NCBI GenBank assembly: GCA_963855995.1
Contig: OY979717.1
Span: 19,691,906-19,755,905 of the forward strand
Length of the DNA stretch: 64,000 nucleotides
Direction of reading: 5' to 3'
Origin: Muricea muricata
Lineage: Eukaryota > Cnidaria > Anthozoa > Malacalcyonacea > Plexauridae
Under the pieces are notes generated by a model that saw only the letters and a list, made by a program, of their open reading frames with translations, had not been told where the DNA came from and ran no database searches. A program made the position numbers and the translations under genes. The first letter of the stretch is position 1. Each line of letters begins with the position of its first letter. Positions 37,076 through 48,544 of this stretch are shown here, piece by piece.

Positions 37076-39160
37076 TTTTATCTTAATGAATTAGAGTGCA
37101 GATTGCTTGCTCCAAGACTTGCTTTCCAAAAATTAATGCAGGCTCCTAGAGGTGGACAACTAAAAATCAATGGAAACACTGTTAATGTACCAGCAGATGT
37201 TATAAATACTGTTAACATGTTGCCAAGGTTTCCTAATGAAACCAGCAAAATTAAGGTTAACCTCAAAAGAAGATTGCAGAGCTAACAAAAGTTCAGCTTT
37301 GTCAGGCAAAATAAAGTAGCAGAAGCTGCTAAATGGCTTGTTAATAATGGTAACCTCTATAAAGATGAAGGAATAACTTTTAATGACACCTGGCTAGAGG
37401 ATTATCCAAATGCCTTTGTATTTGATAGTGATGACAATGATCAAATTTTATATGGTTCAAAAAATGTTGTCAACTCTAATGCAGAAGGTTTGAACGGTGA
37501 CACAAAATGTAAAGGTCAGCAAACAGTGTGTCATGATGATGGACACTGGAGTGAAGATGAAGAAAAAATGCCTGCAGGAATCACTGACACTATGTTATCG
37601 TCTCCAGATTTTGTAACTGATAATGAACGTCAGCATATTTTGAATGTTGCACCTGGTGAAGACAATAGCCCCATGAGTATATTTCGGGATACATACTCAG
37701 AAGAATTAGCGTATCCTGGTATATTTCTTGGACAGAAACGACCAGACAATACAAGTAGATTTACAAAAGTTCATTATAGTGAAATTTGTAAATCTGAATT
37801 AAGAAGGTTTGACCGACGAGCTGCAATGTGTGTGGAAAATATTTTTTTTTAAAAGAAAGAAGTCACAAATGAAGGTTTTGCTTGGGCAAACACAGATTGC
37901 TTTAAGAAAATGTAAACAGAATACCAGCACAAGTACTGCTGGTCAACTAAAACAACCGGGTGCATTAGATAGCATGATTCACCAGGATCAAGGATTTGAA
38001 TTTCTTAGAGCTGTTAGGGGTTCACCTCCATATCTTGAAAAAGCAAAAAAAGATATATGCTTCTTTGTTTTGTAGTTTCTCTTCAGCTGAGACACAATGG
38101 ATTCATCTACTGAGAATACTTGGTAAACTTGTTGATAACAAAACATACACTGACGCTCAACTTGAGAACCTCAACTGGGAAGAGAAAAGTAGGTTAATTT
38201 AGTGTGATCCAGTGACATGTGCCAGACATTTTGATTTTCAAGTACACAAATTTTTGCAAAACTTTCTTTTAAGACTGCACCAATAGGAAAAATTTCAGAA
38301 TGGTTCTATAGGGTTGAGTTTCAACAAAGAGGATCACCTCGATCATATTCATATGTTAATATGGCTAGAAAATGCTCCTACATTTGGTGTAGATTTTGAT
38401 TGCGATGTTGTTTCGTTCATTGATAAAATAATAATATGTGAAAGCCAACTGATAACGAAGAGTTACTTACACTCGTGAACAGGTATATTCATCGACATTC
38501 TTACGCTTGTCGAAAAAAGTCCAAAAGTGTTTGCCGTTTTAATTACCCACAGCCACCAATGAGGTCAACTCAATTTTATATCCATTAGATGTAGAAAATA
38601 ATGAGTTTAAAGAACATAAAAATGTCTGGGAATTTGTAAAGAAGTGACATGAAAGAGAGCCAGGATATTACATTTGACCAGTTGTTATTTAATCTTAAAC
38701 TGACAGAACGGGATTATTTGTTGGCGGTCCGATCCAGCCTCAAAGCACCAATTATTTTTTTTTAAATGAAAACCAAATGAATTAAGAATCAATAGCTATA
38801 ATGCTGCATGACTTTGTGCATGGCGTCCAAATATGGACATTCAATTTGTCCTCGATGTTTACGCATGTGCCATGTACATTGTACCATATATATCCAAAGC
38901 TTCATGGTACGACTCTACTGGTAAGCCACACATTAAACCATCTCGTGAACTGGATATAGATAATTATCCTCTTGAGATAAATTTGGATGATAATGATGAC
39001 AAGTTTGAGGAAAGCGAAAGTATACAAAAAAATAAAAAAAGAACAAAATGTAGAATTATCAGAAGTGTTTGTTTTAACAAGGACGTTGATTCTGAGAAAC
39101 ATCACCGTGAATTAATTATGTTATTCACATCGTGGAGAAATGAAACAACTGAGATTTAAT
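37076..39160 (+). pseudogene. Helitron/Helentron Rep (HUH) region, decayed
   Basis: Pieces in several frames together follow the Helitron Rep: NELECRLLAPRLAF, PRGGQLKINGNTVNVPADV and LPRF (about 37078-37230), VAEAAKWLVNNGNLYKD (about 37310), EFLRAVRGSPPYLEKAKKD (about 38000), SSAETQWIHLLRILG (about 38080), a decayed [12 protein letters not shown] copy-matching strand (about 38345; the HUH His pair is kept but the QRGSP lead-in is lost), and DIQFVLDVYACAMYIVPYIS (about 38835), where the catalytic tyrosines reside. Multiple stops and frameshifts make it non-functional. The N-terminal part of the element is absent, cut at the junction with the minus-strand DIRS-like fragment. Confidence 0.8.
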
Positions 39161-39499
39161 TAATAATTGTTCTTCTTACCAAGAGCGTTATTTACAAGTT
39201 AAATCTTCAATAGATGAGCAAATGAAACAATATGCTATTGGTGGTGAACATCTCGATGAAATCCAAGAAGAACTAAACAATACCTATGATAATGATGATA
39301 ATTATGATTTAGTAGCTCCAGGAACACAAAATATTGAGCGCGAAGACCGAAATGAAGGTACACAAGACCTACATCCAGAATTGAATGCAAACTATGATTT
39401 ATAATTATCTGGTGATCTTGGAATTCCTTCAACTACTTCAAATACTGAGCAGCTAATATCACATGATTACATGATATTATATTACAACAGGATGATACT

Positions 39500-41666
39500 T
39501 ACAGAGGAATGGGACAAAAATTGAACAAAGAACAAAAGGAATTTTTCTATCATGTGTTGCATCTTGTTAAAACATCTGACGATCCATTCTACTGTTTTCT
39601 TAGTGGGGGAGCTGGAGTTGGCAAGTCACATTTGACTAAATGTCTTTATCAAGCTGCATTATAATATATCATAATACAAGAGCAGGAGATGATTCCCATC
39701 AAGTGAAAATATTAATGCTTGCTCCAACTGGCAAAGCAGCCTTCAATATTAAAGGTAACACAATAAATAATGCACTTGCAGTACCAGCTTGTCAATCTCT
39801 AAAAAACTGCAAACGACTTGACTCAAGCAGACTAAACAATGTCGACTTGGTGGTTTAAAACTTATATTTTTAGACGAGGTCTCAATGGTTGGCAGCACGA
39901 TGTTTAATGTTCAAATACATAAGAGACTGAAAGACATAAAAGGGAGTAAAGATGACTTTGGTGCTGTAAGCATAGTTGCAATTGGTGATCTGTTTCAACT
40001 AGAGCCTGTCATGGATAGGTACATATTTAAGAATCTAGACAATTCAGAATATGCAATCCTTGCTCCTAATAATTGGCAAGATTACTTTAACATGTTCGGA
40101 CTGCAAGAAATAATGAGGCAAAGAGAGAGCAAAGTATTTGCTGAAACACTGAACAGGTTAAGAAAAGGCAAGTATATCGAGAATGATATTTTGAAACTCA
40201 AAGAAAGATTGATAAAAGAAGGTAGTAAAGAAGATCCAATGGATGTGCCTCATTTGTTTATTCAAAACTAAAAAGTAAATGGATTTAATGAAAAACTTCA
40301 TAATGCAGCAACTGGAGACAAATTCTCCATTAAAACGGCCGACAGTGTCATAGGAGCTAGCTCGGCTCAAATTCGAGACAAAATTTTGAGTAAAATACCA
40401 GACGATCCAAGGGAAACAAAGCAAATAGTTTCAGATCTTCAACTTTCCGTTGGAGAAAGAACTGATCGAAATAGCATTAAAAAAGTACGGACTGACGATG
40501 GCATGACCAATGGTGCCAGTAATGTCATTAAAAAAATACAGCTAAAGGAAAAAGATAAACCTTCAGGAGTAACATGGGTACAATTTGACCACTCCGATGT
40601 TGGTGAGAAAACCAGACACGAAAATAGAAATCTTCATGTTCAAGGTATCGATTCAACATGGACTCCAATTAAACCAATTACTACTCTGTTTGCTGTGGGC
40701 AGAAACCAATCTGCACAGATTGTAAGAAAACAGTTTCCACTTAGACCTGCTGCAGCCAAAACAATCCATCGTTCACAAGGTGACACTGAGGAAAGAATTG
40801 TTGTCAACTTCGATACAAGGAAAGCTATACCTCATATACATTACGTAGGTTTAAGTAGGGTAACAAAAATTGAAGGTTTATATATTACTGACCTTTGCGA
40901 AGAAAAAATAGTCGTCAATCTCCATGTTGCAGCCGAAATGGAAATTTTAAGAAAAGAGCGTGCTTTAAAACTTAGTGTCACTCCTATTTATGAAGCAGAA
41001 CAAGTGTTATTTAAATTATGTTACCTCAACGCGCGCTCATTACATAAACACATTAATTATGTTCGTCATGATTTAACTTTTACAAGTACAGATATTAACA
41101 TATTTTCGGAAACACGATGTATGAGATCAGATAATGATACCATGTATGAAATTAGTGGTTACACATTCTTTAGAAATGAGAGTCACTCTTTGACTTCAAG
41201 ACCATTTGGCGGCATGGCAGTTTTCAGTCGAGTTGAATTTTTACCTGGGTATCCACATTGTCATAATATTAATGGAATTGAGATAACCTCTGAGATAACA
41301 GTCATAAAAGTAATGATTCTGCCACACATTACCATTATAGGTATATATCGATCATCCAAAATTCAAGTCCAGCAACTGTTAGCAGCTTTGACTGAGGTTT
41401 TGGTGTTATCTACTTCGCAATTTAATGTTTTCATAGGTGACTTTAATATCAATTGGTTTGATGAAGCCAGTAGAAGACCTTTATATAATTTCTTCGTTAA
41501 TGATAATAACTACAGACAATTAGTGTGTAGTACAACTACAGATAATAAGACTTTAATTGATCATATTTACACAAATTTACCAGAATCACAAGCAAGGTCA
41601 CACATATTAGAAACATATTTTTCGGATCACAAAGCAATATGCGCGTTAATTAATTGCTTTCATTGA
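39500..41666 (+). pseudogene. Helentron Pif1 helicase fused to AP-endonuclease-like domain
   Basis: Walker A (GGAGVGKSHLTK) is at about 39605-39640, Walker B (FLDEVSMVG) at about 39870, GDLFQLEPV at about 39985, and the late motif KTIHRSQGDTEERIVVNF with VGLSRVT at about 40758-40865. The uninterrupted 40386-41666 ORF runs from helicase into an endonuclease/exonuclease/phosphatase domain. That domain has LNARSLHKHI, FSETR (catalytic Glu), GGMAVFSR, GDFNINW (catalytic Asp), IDHIYTN and FSDHKAI (catalytic Asp-His). This helicase-EEP fusion is the diagnostic layout of Helentrons, a Helitron lineage that captured a LINE-type endonuclease. Stops near 39660, 39858 and 40270 break the helicase half, while the endonuclease half is intact. 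The element's 3' hairpin was not identified. Confidence 0.8.
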
Positions 41667-41754
41667 AACAAAATAGCAATGCAAAGTTTTCTAGAGACCA
41701 ACTAATCTGGCAAGAAATACCAGTATACTAGAACTTCTCACAACAATTTAATAA

Positions 41755-42380
41755 CTTGGTTTTCCTCGGGGACTCCCACACATTCTTATAATGCTCTCAG
41801 GCGTACGTTTCATAGCATCTTTCGCAGATACATGTACGCATGGCGTACCTATTTTTAACATATACCTTTATGATTTGCCCAATGTGACAAAGGAGTCGTC
41901 GCTTGAAACATACGTGGATGATTCTAAAATATTTCTATCATTCCCAAATGTGGATGCGGAAAGTGCAGCTACTAAAATGTCGAGGATGTGAACAAAATAA
42001 CTATTTGGTGTTATTCGAACAGTCTGTTAGTTAATCCAGCCAAAACACCAAGTTTCTTTTAATAGGCACGCAGCAATTATCAGAGCGATTGCTGGAAAAT
42101 TTTCACATAACTGTCTTTGATAAAGAAATAAGGCCTGTTCTAAATGCAAAAGACTTGGGAATGTTACTGGATTCTTGGTTGTCTTATGATAAACAAATTA
42201 CAAGTGTTGCTTCAATGTGCATTGCGAAGTTGTGTCAAATAAACAGAGTTAAACATATTTTAGATAAACGTACATTAACATTTAACGTACGTTATGAATT
42301 CGTTAATCTTTAGCAGAATGCATTATTGTTCCTCTGTTTGGTCCAATACCGCAAAGAAAAATATTGCCAAGCTACAAAGT
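41755..42380 (+). pseudogene. CR1-like LINE reverse transcriptase fragment, 5' part
   Basis: Frame-broken RT: CTHGVP then IFNIYLYDLPN (motif B region with the QGSILGP core lost), SLETYVDDSKIFLSF (motif C with both Asp present), then NPAKT, and KDLGMLLDSWLSYDKQI with CQINRVKHILDKRTL (thumb region). It ends at AAGCTACAAAGT where another element is inserted, and the same ORF resumes at 43545. No 5' endonuclease domain is attached; the EEP at 41.0-41.66 kb belongs to the helicase ORF. Confidence 0.75.
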
Positions 42381-43544
42381 AAGAAAAAATTGAAGAAGGA
42401 TTATACATAGTGAATAAATACAAACGTTCTCTGAGCAAATAATTTATAATTCGAGCTTTCGGCTGCCAGACTGCCAACAGGAAGCAAAAATAAAATATAA
42501 AACTATATGCAAGCAAATATGGAACACAAAGTAACATTATATATATGCACAGGTTAAGCCTTATTCAATATTATGCGACAATGTTCTGGTAGTGGTTTTG
42601 AATTTTTGTCCGATTCAGCTGTAATCACTGTGTGCCACGACTCTAATGTTTTTCTTGTCCGATAGGCACCCTTATCAATAACTTGCTCATCTTCAAAATT
42701 AATTATGTGGTCATTAATCCAAGAATGACTCGCTATATTTGAGCCAGCTGCCTATGTTTTGTTTGACGTTCCGAATATGTTCCTTTTTTCGTGTTTCGAA
42801 ACATCTTCCTGTTTCGCCAATATAACTCCAAGAGCAGTCCTTGCAGGGTTTTTGTAGATTACGTTGGTCTGCTTTTCGGTTTCAGGTCTGTCTTTGGGAG
42901 AGGGGAATTCTTGTTGCAGTTTTGTTGCAGGGGAATTCTTGTTGCAGTGGTCTTACAAGAACACTGCAACAAGAATTCCCCTTTCAGCAAGAATTAACAC
43001 ACAAGAACACCGCAACAAGAATTCACCTTTCAACAAAAATTCACCTACAAGAAAACTGCAACAAGAATTCCCCCCTCCGAAAGACAGACCTGAAACCGAA
43101 AAGCAGACCAACGTAATCTGCTAAATCCCCTGCAAGGACTGCTCTTGGAGTTATATTGGCGAAACGGGAGTCGGGAAGGTGTTTCGAAACACGAAAAATG
43201 GAACAAATTCGGAACGTCAAACAAAACATAGCTGGCTCAAATATAGCGAGTCTTTCTTGGATTAACGACCACATAATTAATTTTGAAGATGGACAAGTTA
43301 TTGATAAGGGTAACTATCGGACAAGAAAAACATTAGAGTCGTGGACTCGTGGCACACAGCGATTTGGACAACAATTCAAAACCACTACAAGAGCAGTATC
43401 GCATATTATTGAATAAGGCTTAACCTGAGCATTGTGTTCCATATTTGCTTGTATATAGTTTCATATTTCATTTTTTGTTTTCCCGTTAAATGCTGCAGTC
43501 TGGTCTGAATATTATTTGGTCTGAGAACATTTGCTTTGTTCATT
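42381..43544. mobile_element. Penelope-like element remnant, inverted-dimer form, with 12-bp TSD
   Basis: Flanked on both sides by AAGCTACAAAGT (42369-42380 and 43545-43556), a perfect 12-bp target duplication splitting a LINE ORF. Its two halves (about 42460-42930 and 43041-43500) are reverse complements. The plus-strand half encodes a GIY-YIG endonuclease segment typical of Penelope-like elements: CKDCSWSYIGETG, FETRKMEQIRNVKQN and a SWINDHIINFEDGQVI region, with one frameshift. No RT domain remains. Penelope-type elements often leave 5'-truncated copies in inverted arrangement, which fits. The central 42905-43075 part is rich in GCAACAAGAATTCCCC-type repeats in both directions. Confidence 0.75.
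43156..43416 (+). pseudogene. GIY-YIG endonuclease fragment (Penelope-like)
   Basis: An 86-codon open stretch; only residues from about FETRKMEQIRN to GNYRTRKTLES match the second half of the Penelope GIY-YIG domain (Arg of the R-x-x-EH region, Asn/His-rich middle and the Glu near RKTLES). The GIY-YIG strand itself (CSWSYIGETG) lies just upstream at about 43140-43170 in another frame. A decayed mirror copy lies on the minus strand at about 42560-42840. Confidence 0.65.
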
Positions 43545-43838
43545 AAGCTACAAAGTGTTCAGATTGAATCCGGTGCATGGAAATATGATCAGGTCACACC
43601 ATTACTTCAAAGTTTGGGATGGCTACCAGCCCCACCGTACTTGAGCGAGAAATTTGAATTCGGGTCGGAGCTTCATAATGTCAACACAAGAATTAAGCAA
43701 GAACGACTTAAATATTCCACTTTATACTGTACGTCAGCTTCTGGTCAGCGAACTTTTTACTTTAAAGCAGTGACTCTATGGAATAATCTTCCAAAAAATA
43801 TTAAAGATATTGATACCCTTAGAAATTTTAAAATATAA
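43545..43838 (+). pseudogene. CR1-like LINE reverse transcriptase fragment, C-terminal part
   Basis: Continues the LINE interrupted at 42380: KLQ, then YDQVTPLLQSLGWLPAPPYL and a C-terminal tail QRTFYFKAVTLWNNLPKNIK. This Y.HITP.L..L.WLP...AVSLWN.LP pattern is the usual end of CR1/L2-type ORF2 proteins. The segment between GWLP and APPYL is deleted. Confidence 0.75.
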
Positions 43839-43860
43839 TATAAACGTATTTAATTAGATC

Positions 43861-45802
43861 AATTTTTAGAAAGTAGTAAAATTAAATAGCATAATTTTCT
43901 TATTTAAATTAAATGTAAATAAAGAAACGTTATATGTAGCTTTAAAGTAAAAGTATAATGATTTTGTGAATATGAATACTGAAAAGCCCTTTTGGGAGGA
44001 TCTATTGATGTTTAATAATAATGATAATAATAATGCATACTTTAAGAAGAAATTGAATAAATAATACTCAAGGACAAAAATCAAGATGAATGGAAACAGG
44101 CTTAAATTCGTCTGTTGTTTTGGCTGCAAAAACTTATATATCGATATTATTCACTAGTTCCACTTCCCCAAAAATTGATGACCAAAATAAATTGGTACTA
44201 GTACAGGTGTATGTACCACAGAATACCACACAATTTTCTACCATTCATATTTTATGTCACAAGTATATATCATGGACTATATTATTGGTTTTTTGGAAAG
44301 ATTTTCCCTGCAGTTTTTCTTCCTGTGGGTGTTGCGGTTAGATTTAGCATATTCTAGTAGTTCTGAAGCATGACATTATTTGGATAAAATCCTAATGTAC
44401 CACAGAATACCAGTGTGGCAATGAATAAGTAACGGTTTATCAAATTGAACCAGGATTTGGTCTTTGATGCTGTATGGTAATACTGTATAGATATTGCTAT
44501 CTAATTTAGTAGAAGGTTAATACTAAAGCCACTACATAATACCCATGGTATATACTACTATATATCAGGTTTATCAATAATGTTGAAAGATCGCGTTCTT
44601 TTATAGCAAATTTGATTGCTCCCTGTTATTCTTGAATGGCAGGAATGTTTTTTCGCTTAGTACAAATGTCTATGAACATAATTTATGTTGGTTTGCAAAC
44701 CTATTTTCGAACGTCCTGATTTTACGAGCATTTAGCAAAAAAGAGGTATCAAAAACAACGAATTATATTTAAACATTATCCTCGTTTCTTTTAAGAATTT
44801 TTATTAAAATATTCATTTTTCTTATTTATGTGTCAATTAACACCAAAATTAATATATATTTACGAGAATAAAGTATTTTGCATGTTTCTTTCAAATTTTA
44901 TACTGAAAATAAATACGACTGGTATTCTGTGGTACCGAGATATTTTGTGGTACATATACCTGTATACAATGCCTTGATCCACCGCAGCATTTTGGGTATT
45001 GACTTGAGGTCTGGAATAAACTAAGCAGACGGGTAGGATATAAAAGCCCCCAATCACTTTTAAAAAAATGTTGGAAAAAAATGCCGGCGAAAAGCAAGAC
45101 ATGACTGCATTGTATTGGAAGTACTTAAAATCTATTCAATTTGTAAATTGACATGCCTGGGACTGCGTAGTTGCTTTAGAACATAAAGTTCTATGCTTAT
45201 AAAAATGCTTATAAAAAAATCTTGAAAAATCTCAAATTACATGACATTGTCACAACTGGTGGTCTGTAAAGTCGAATCACTAAATATCCATTAATTTTAC
45301 GGGAAATTGTTTAGTTTTCGATTGTCCTTTCGTTCTTTTGCGCTTGCTATACCCCTCTTTTCTTTTCATTTTTCAAATTTTATTTGTGGAACCCCGCCGC
45401 AAACAAGTCGGAATTTGTTTCTTTCTCGGTGGACCTTTTTCGGTTCTTTTAAATTAATTTTGACCATATTCCAATTTATCTCAATACAAAAGTGCGAAAT
45501 TGCAAAATAACAAAAAGTAGGAATATCGATTTCCGGATAAAATGAAACTAGATTAAATATTATGCATAAAAATGCTAATTGTTTCGAGGTTACAAAAACA
45601 GAAGATCTGTGACTGCATGAACAGACTATACGTGTTACCCATTGGGCATATAGCTACATACAGTTTGTCTTTACTGATCAACCTTTTGTGAATTGTACAA
45701 TAATACTGTTTTAAAAAAGGCTCCAGTAATTTGTATTGGTTAACATCACGGGGAATGACTAGAGATTGAGCCTTTTCCACAGGTACTATTAATACATTGA
45801 AA
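43861..45802. other. no gene seen; CCACAGAATACC inverted repeats
   Basis: AT-rich. TACAGGTGTATGTACCACAG (about 44202-44227) is matched in reverse at 44921-44964, and a further copy of GTACCACAGAATACCAG lies at 44397-44413, so a small foldback element may occupy about 44202-44964. A pyrimidine tract with acceptor-like CACAG at about 45773-45782 precedes the second cGLR gene and may end a 5'-UTR intron. Confidence 0.4.
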
Positions 45803-47260
45803 ATGGCGTATGCTACGCGTGACTCTGATTCTCTTCGAAATGCTATATTACGTGTATGGACTCCTACGGTTGGCGCAAGGTCATGGGTATCATTGATTGA
45901 AAGAAACACTGAGGAAATTTTAGCTTCTGCTGGCCCATTTCTTGCTCCTTTTATGATGCGAGATCACTTTCCAACCAATTTCCACTTTCCCATAGAATGT
46001 TATTCCGACGACAGACCGCCATTCCAATTTAAGGAAAAAATACTCTCCGGGAGTTGGAGTGAAGGATTATACTTAAATGGTTACTCTAACACGTCAGTTC
46101 CAGATATGGATTTCATGCTCGTTCTGGATCATATTTCATTTTCGGAAGAAAGCCAACGTTGTGGTAATTTGACATTGAAAGAAGATACACCATTCCTCGA
46201 TGCTTACATAACAAATAAAGCCGCTGCCAATCTCTGGCAAGAATTTTTGCATGATCGAGACGTGGCACAAAGCAATCGCTTGTCGTCAAAGAAGCTAAAA
46301 GAAAAACTTGGCGAGAACCACCAGCTAATGGATGTTTTTGGTTACGCTTTGAAAGACAATGCCTCAGCAAATGAAGATGGTGCAGCCAGGTACACATTTC
46401 GTGCAGACAATTCCTTTTCACACATAAATAGTTTACTTAATTCAGTTCAATCGTTTATATCAAAGGAAAATGCAAGTGAATTACATGCCCGTGTGAATTT
46501 TGTCAAGGACATATACAGTGAGGTTTTCACAGGTTGTGATATTGTACTGGCCATATCTTGTGATGGTTGGCCATCTTGTGCGAGAGAATGGATAACACGC
46601 GATCGAATTTGGCCACAAACTGATTTGATACAGAAGATTATCAACGATGGTTTTCATATTGTTCCAAAGAGTTCAACCGAAGGAGATTTTCGACTGTCAT
46701 TTTCGTATGCTGAAACTACGCTCATTGAAAGTTTAAGTAAGTTACAGCATAAGGTACTTCGTTCTTTCAAAGCTGTTGTCAAATTTCACCAAAGTTCATG
46801 GAGTCCAAATATCAAGGACATTATTACAACATATCACTTGAAAACAATAGCATTTTGGTATTTTGAGAAAAGAATGCAAAATTCGTTCACCGAGGAAACT
46901 GTGGGAACCCATCTAGTTTTATTACTCCAGGAGTTGGCTGAGGCTTTGAGGAGTCGCGAATTGCCAATGTATTTTATGCCGAAGGTAAACCTCTTTAAAA
47001 ATACTGAAAATCCTGAAGAAGCTATTGATATTGCGGACAAGATCGAGAAACTTTCAAACAATTTTGGTCTTGTAATAAAAGGAATTGAAAACATAACTTC
47101 TGGCTTTGCATTTATCTGCAATATTCTTTCAAACTTTCATAAGATAAGTGTTAAGCATCTTGAAGAACGGAATGCTTTACCTGATGAAAAGCCTAAAGGG
47201 ATATTACAATTTTTAGAGAAGGCAAGAATTTACTTTCAATTTCTAAACCCACAGAACTAA
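45803..47260 (+). CDS. Mab-21/cGAS-like nucleotidyltransferase (cGLR candidate), copy 2
   Basis: A 485-residue intronless paralogue of the 31948 gene. ATG 45803 is chosen for the same context (TTGAAAATGGCG). The GSWSEG turn (83-88), D101/D103 and D246 sit at the same residue numbers as in copy 1. The rest of the Mab-21 core (WPSCAREW, HIVPKSS, GDFRLSFSYAETTL, YHLKTIAFWYFEKR) is nearly identical. Divergence is concentrated in residues 138-234 and in the last 55 or so; both copies end KARIYFQFLNPQN or close to it. An AATAAA occurs about 13 bp after the stop. With both copies open and catalytically complete, an expanding receptor family is likely; a housekeeping Mab-21 role is the alternative. 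Confidence 0.85.
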   Translation: MAYATRDSDSLRNAILRVWTPTVGARSWVSLIERNTEEILASAGPFLAPFMMRDHFPTNFHFPIECYSDDRPPFQFKEKILSGSWSEGLYLNGYSNTSVPDMDFMLVLDHISFSEESQRCGNLTLKEDTPFLDAYITNKAAANLWQEFLHDRDVAQSNRLSSKKLKEKLGENHQLMDVFGYALKDNASANEDGAARYTFRADNSFSHINSLLNSVQSFISKENASELHARVNFVKDIYSEVFTGCDIVLAISCDGWPSCAREWITRDRIWPQTDLIQKIINDGFHIVPKSSTEGDFRLSFSYAETTLIESLSKLQHKVLRSFKAVVKFHQSSWSPNIKDIITTYHLKTIAFWYFEKRMQNSFTEETVGTHLVLLLQELAEALRSRELPMYFMPKVNLFKNTENPEEAIDIADKIEKLSNNFGLVIKGIENITSGFAFICNILSNFHKISVKHLEERNALPDEKPKGILQFLEKARIYFQFLNPQN

Positions 47261-47347
47261 AAGTAACTCTAAATAAAACGTGTGGCAGAATGAGTACAAA
47301 AATCTAGAGGAGATGAACATTATCCTTCAAATGAGCTCGACAAGAAG

Positions 47348-47794
47348 TACACACGTAAAAACGCAAAAGTTGCTACAGACCTGCAAACAATTTGTAACAA
47401 GTCTCTACACAAGTTGTTCACAAGACGCATTCGCACTGCTTGTTCCGAATTTGTTGGAACAAGTTTGGAACAAGCTGTTGACAAATTGTAACAAGCTTGA
47501 TGGGACTATCAGACCTGTTACAAGGTTGTTCCAGCAAGACTGATACAGCATGATATAACAACATTGTTACAGCCTTGTGTTGTCAATCTTGTAACAAACT
47601 TGTTACAACAGGATTGTATCAAAGTTGTTAGAACAACCTTGTAACAAGTCTGATATTTTCATCAAGCTTGTTACAAGTTGTCAACAACAAGTTTGGAACA
47701 ACTTGTTGACAAACTTGGTACAAGCAGTGCGAACACATCTTGTTGACGGCTTGTCTGCAGACTTGTTACAAGTTTTGAGATTTTTACGTGTGTA
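47348..47794. mobile_element. ~447-bp MITE with 14-bp TIRs and TTGTAACAA-rich body
   Basis: Ends are TACACACGTAAAAA and its exact complement, with a TA at each outer end. The interior consists of many diverged, two-way copies of CTTGTTACAAG/TTGTAACAAG words, so the whole element folds on itself. It is non-coding and lies about 90 bp after cGLR copy 2. Confidence 0.75.
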
Positions 47795-47989
47795 GTGTTA
47801 ATGCTGGCTTGTCATATAACAACGACTAGCCCCCGCCTTATTAAATTTTGTTGCAAACTATTTGGAATATTAACGCAGAATGTAGTAGTAGGACACACCA
47901 CAGAATTGTGTGAGGTTTATTATGAATGGATGTGATATATGAGATTGAAAGTTTATATACTGTAGAATTATTGGATCTAAAGTGCAAAA
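47795..47989. other. short unannotated spacer
   Basis: Nothing recognisable between the MITE and the first (ATT)n array. Confidence 0.4.
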
Positions 47990-48014
47990 TATTATTATTA
48001 TTATTATTAATATT

Positions 48015-48045
<31 letters not shown>

Positions 48046-48061
48046 TTATTATTATTATTAT
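47990..48061. repeat. (ATT)n microsatellite, slightly interrupted
   Basis: About 72 bp of ATT triplets with a few substitutions. It directly precedes the truncated LINE 3' end that starts at 48062. Confidence 0.9.

Positions 48062-48544
<483 letters not shown>

Noticed and set aside
42841-43124. Cys-rich plus-strand ORFs in the Penelope-like hinge
   Set aside because: They are antisense or hinge-repeat translations; the meaningful frame is the GIY-YIG fragment.
46113-46421. Minus-strand ORFs inside the cGLR genes (also 32979-33239, 46834-47121)
   Set aside because: Shadow frames of well-supported plus-strand genes; they appear in both copies only because the copies are similar.
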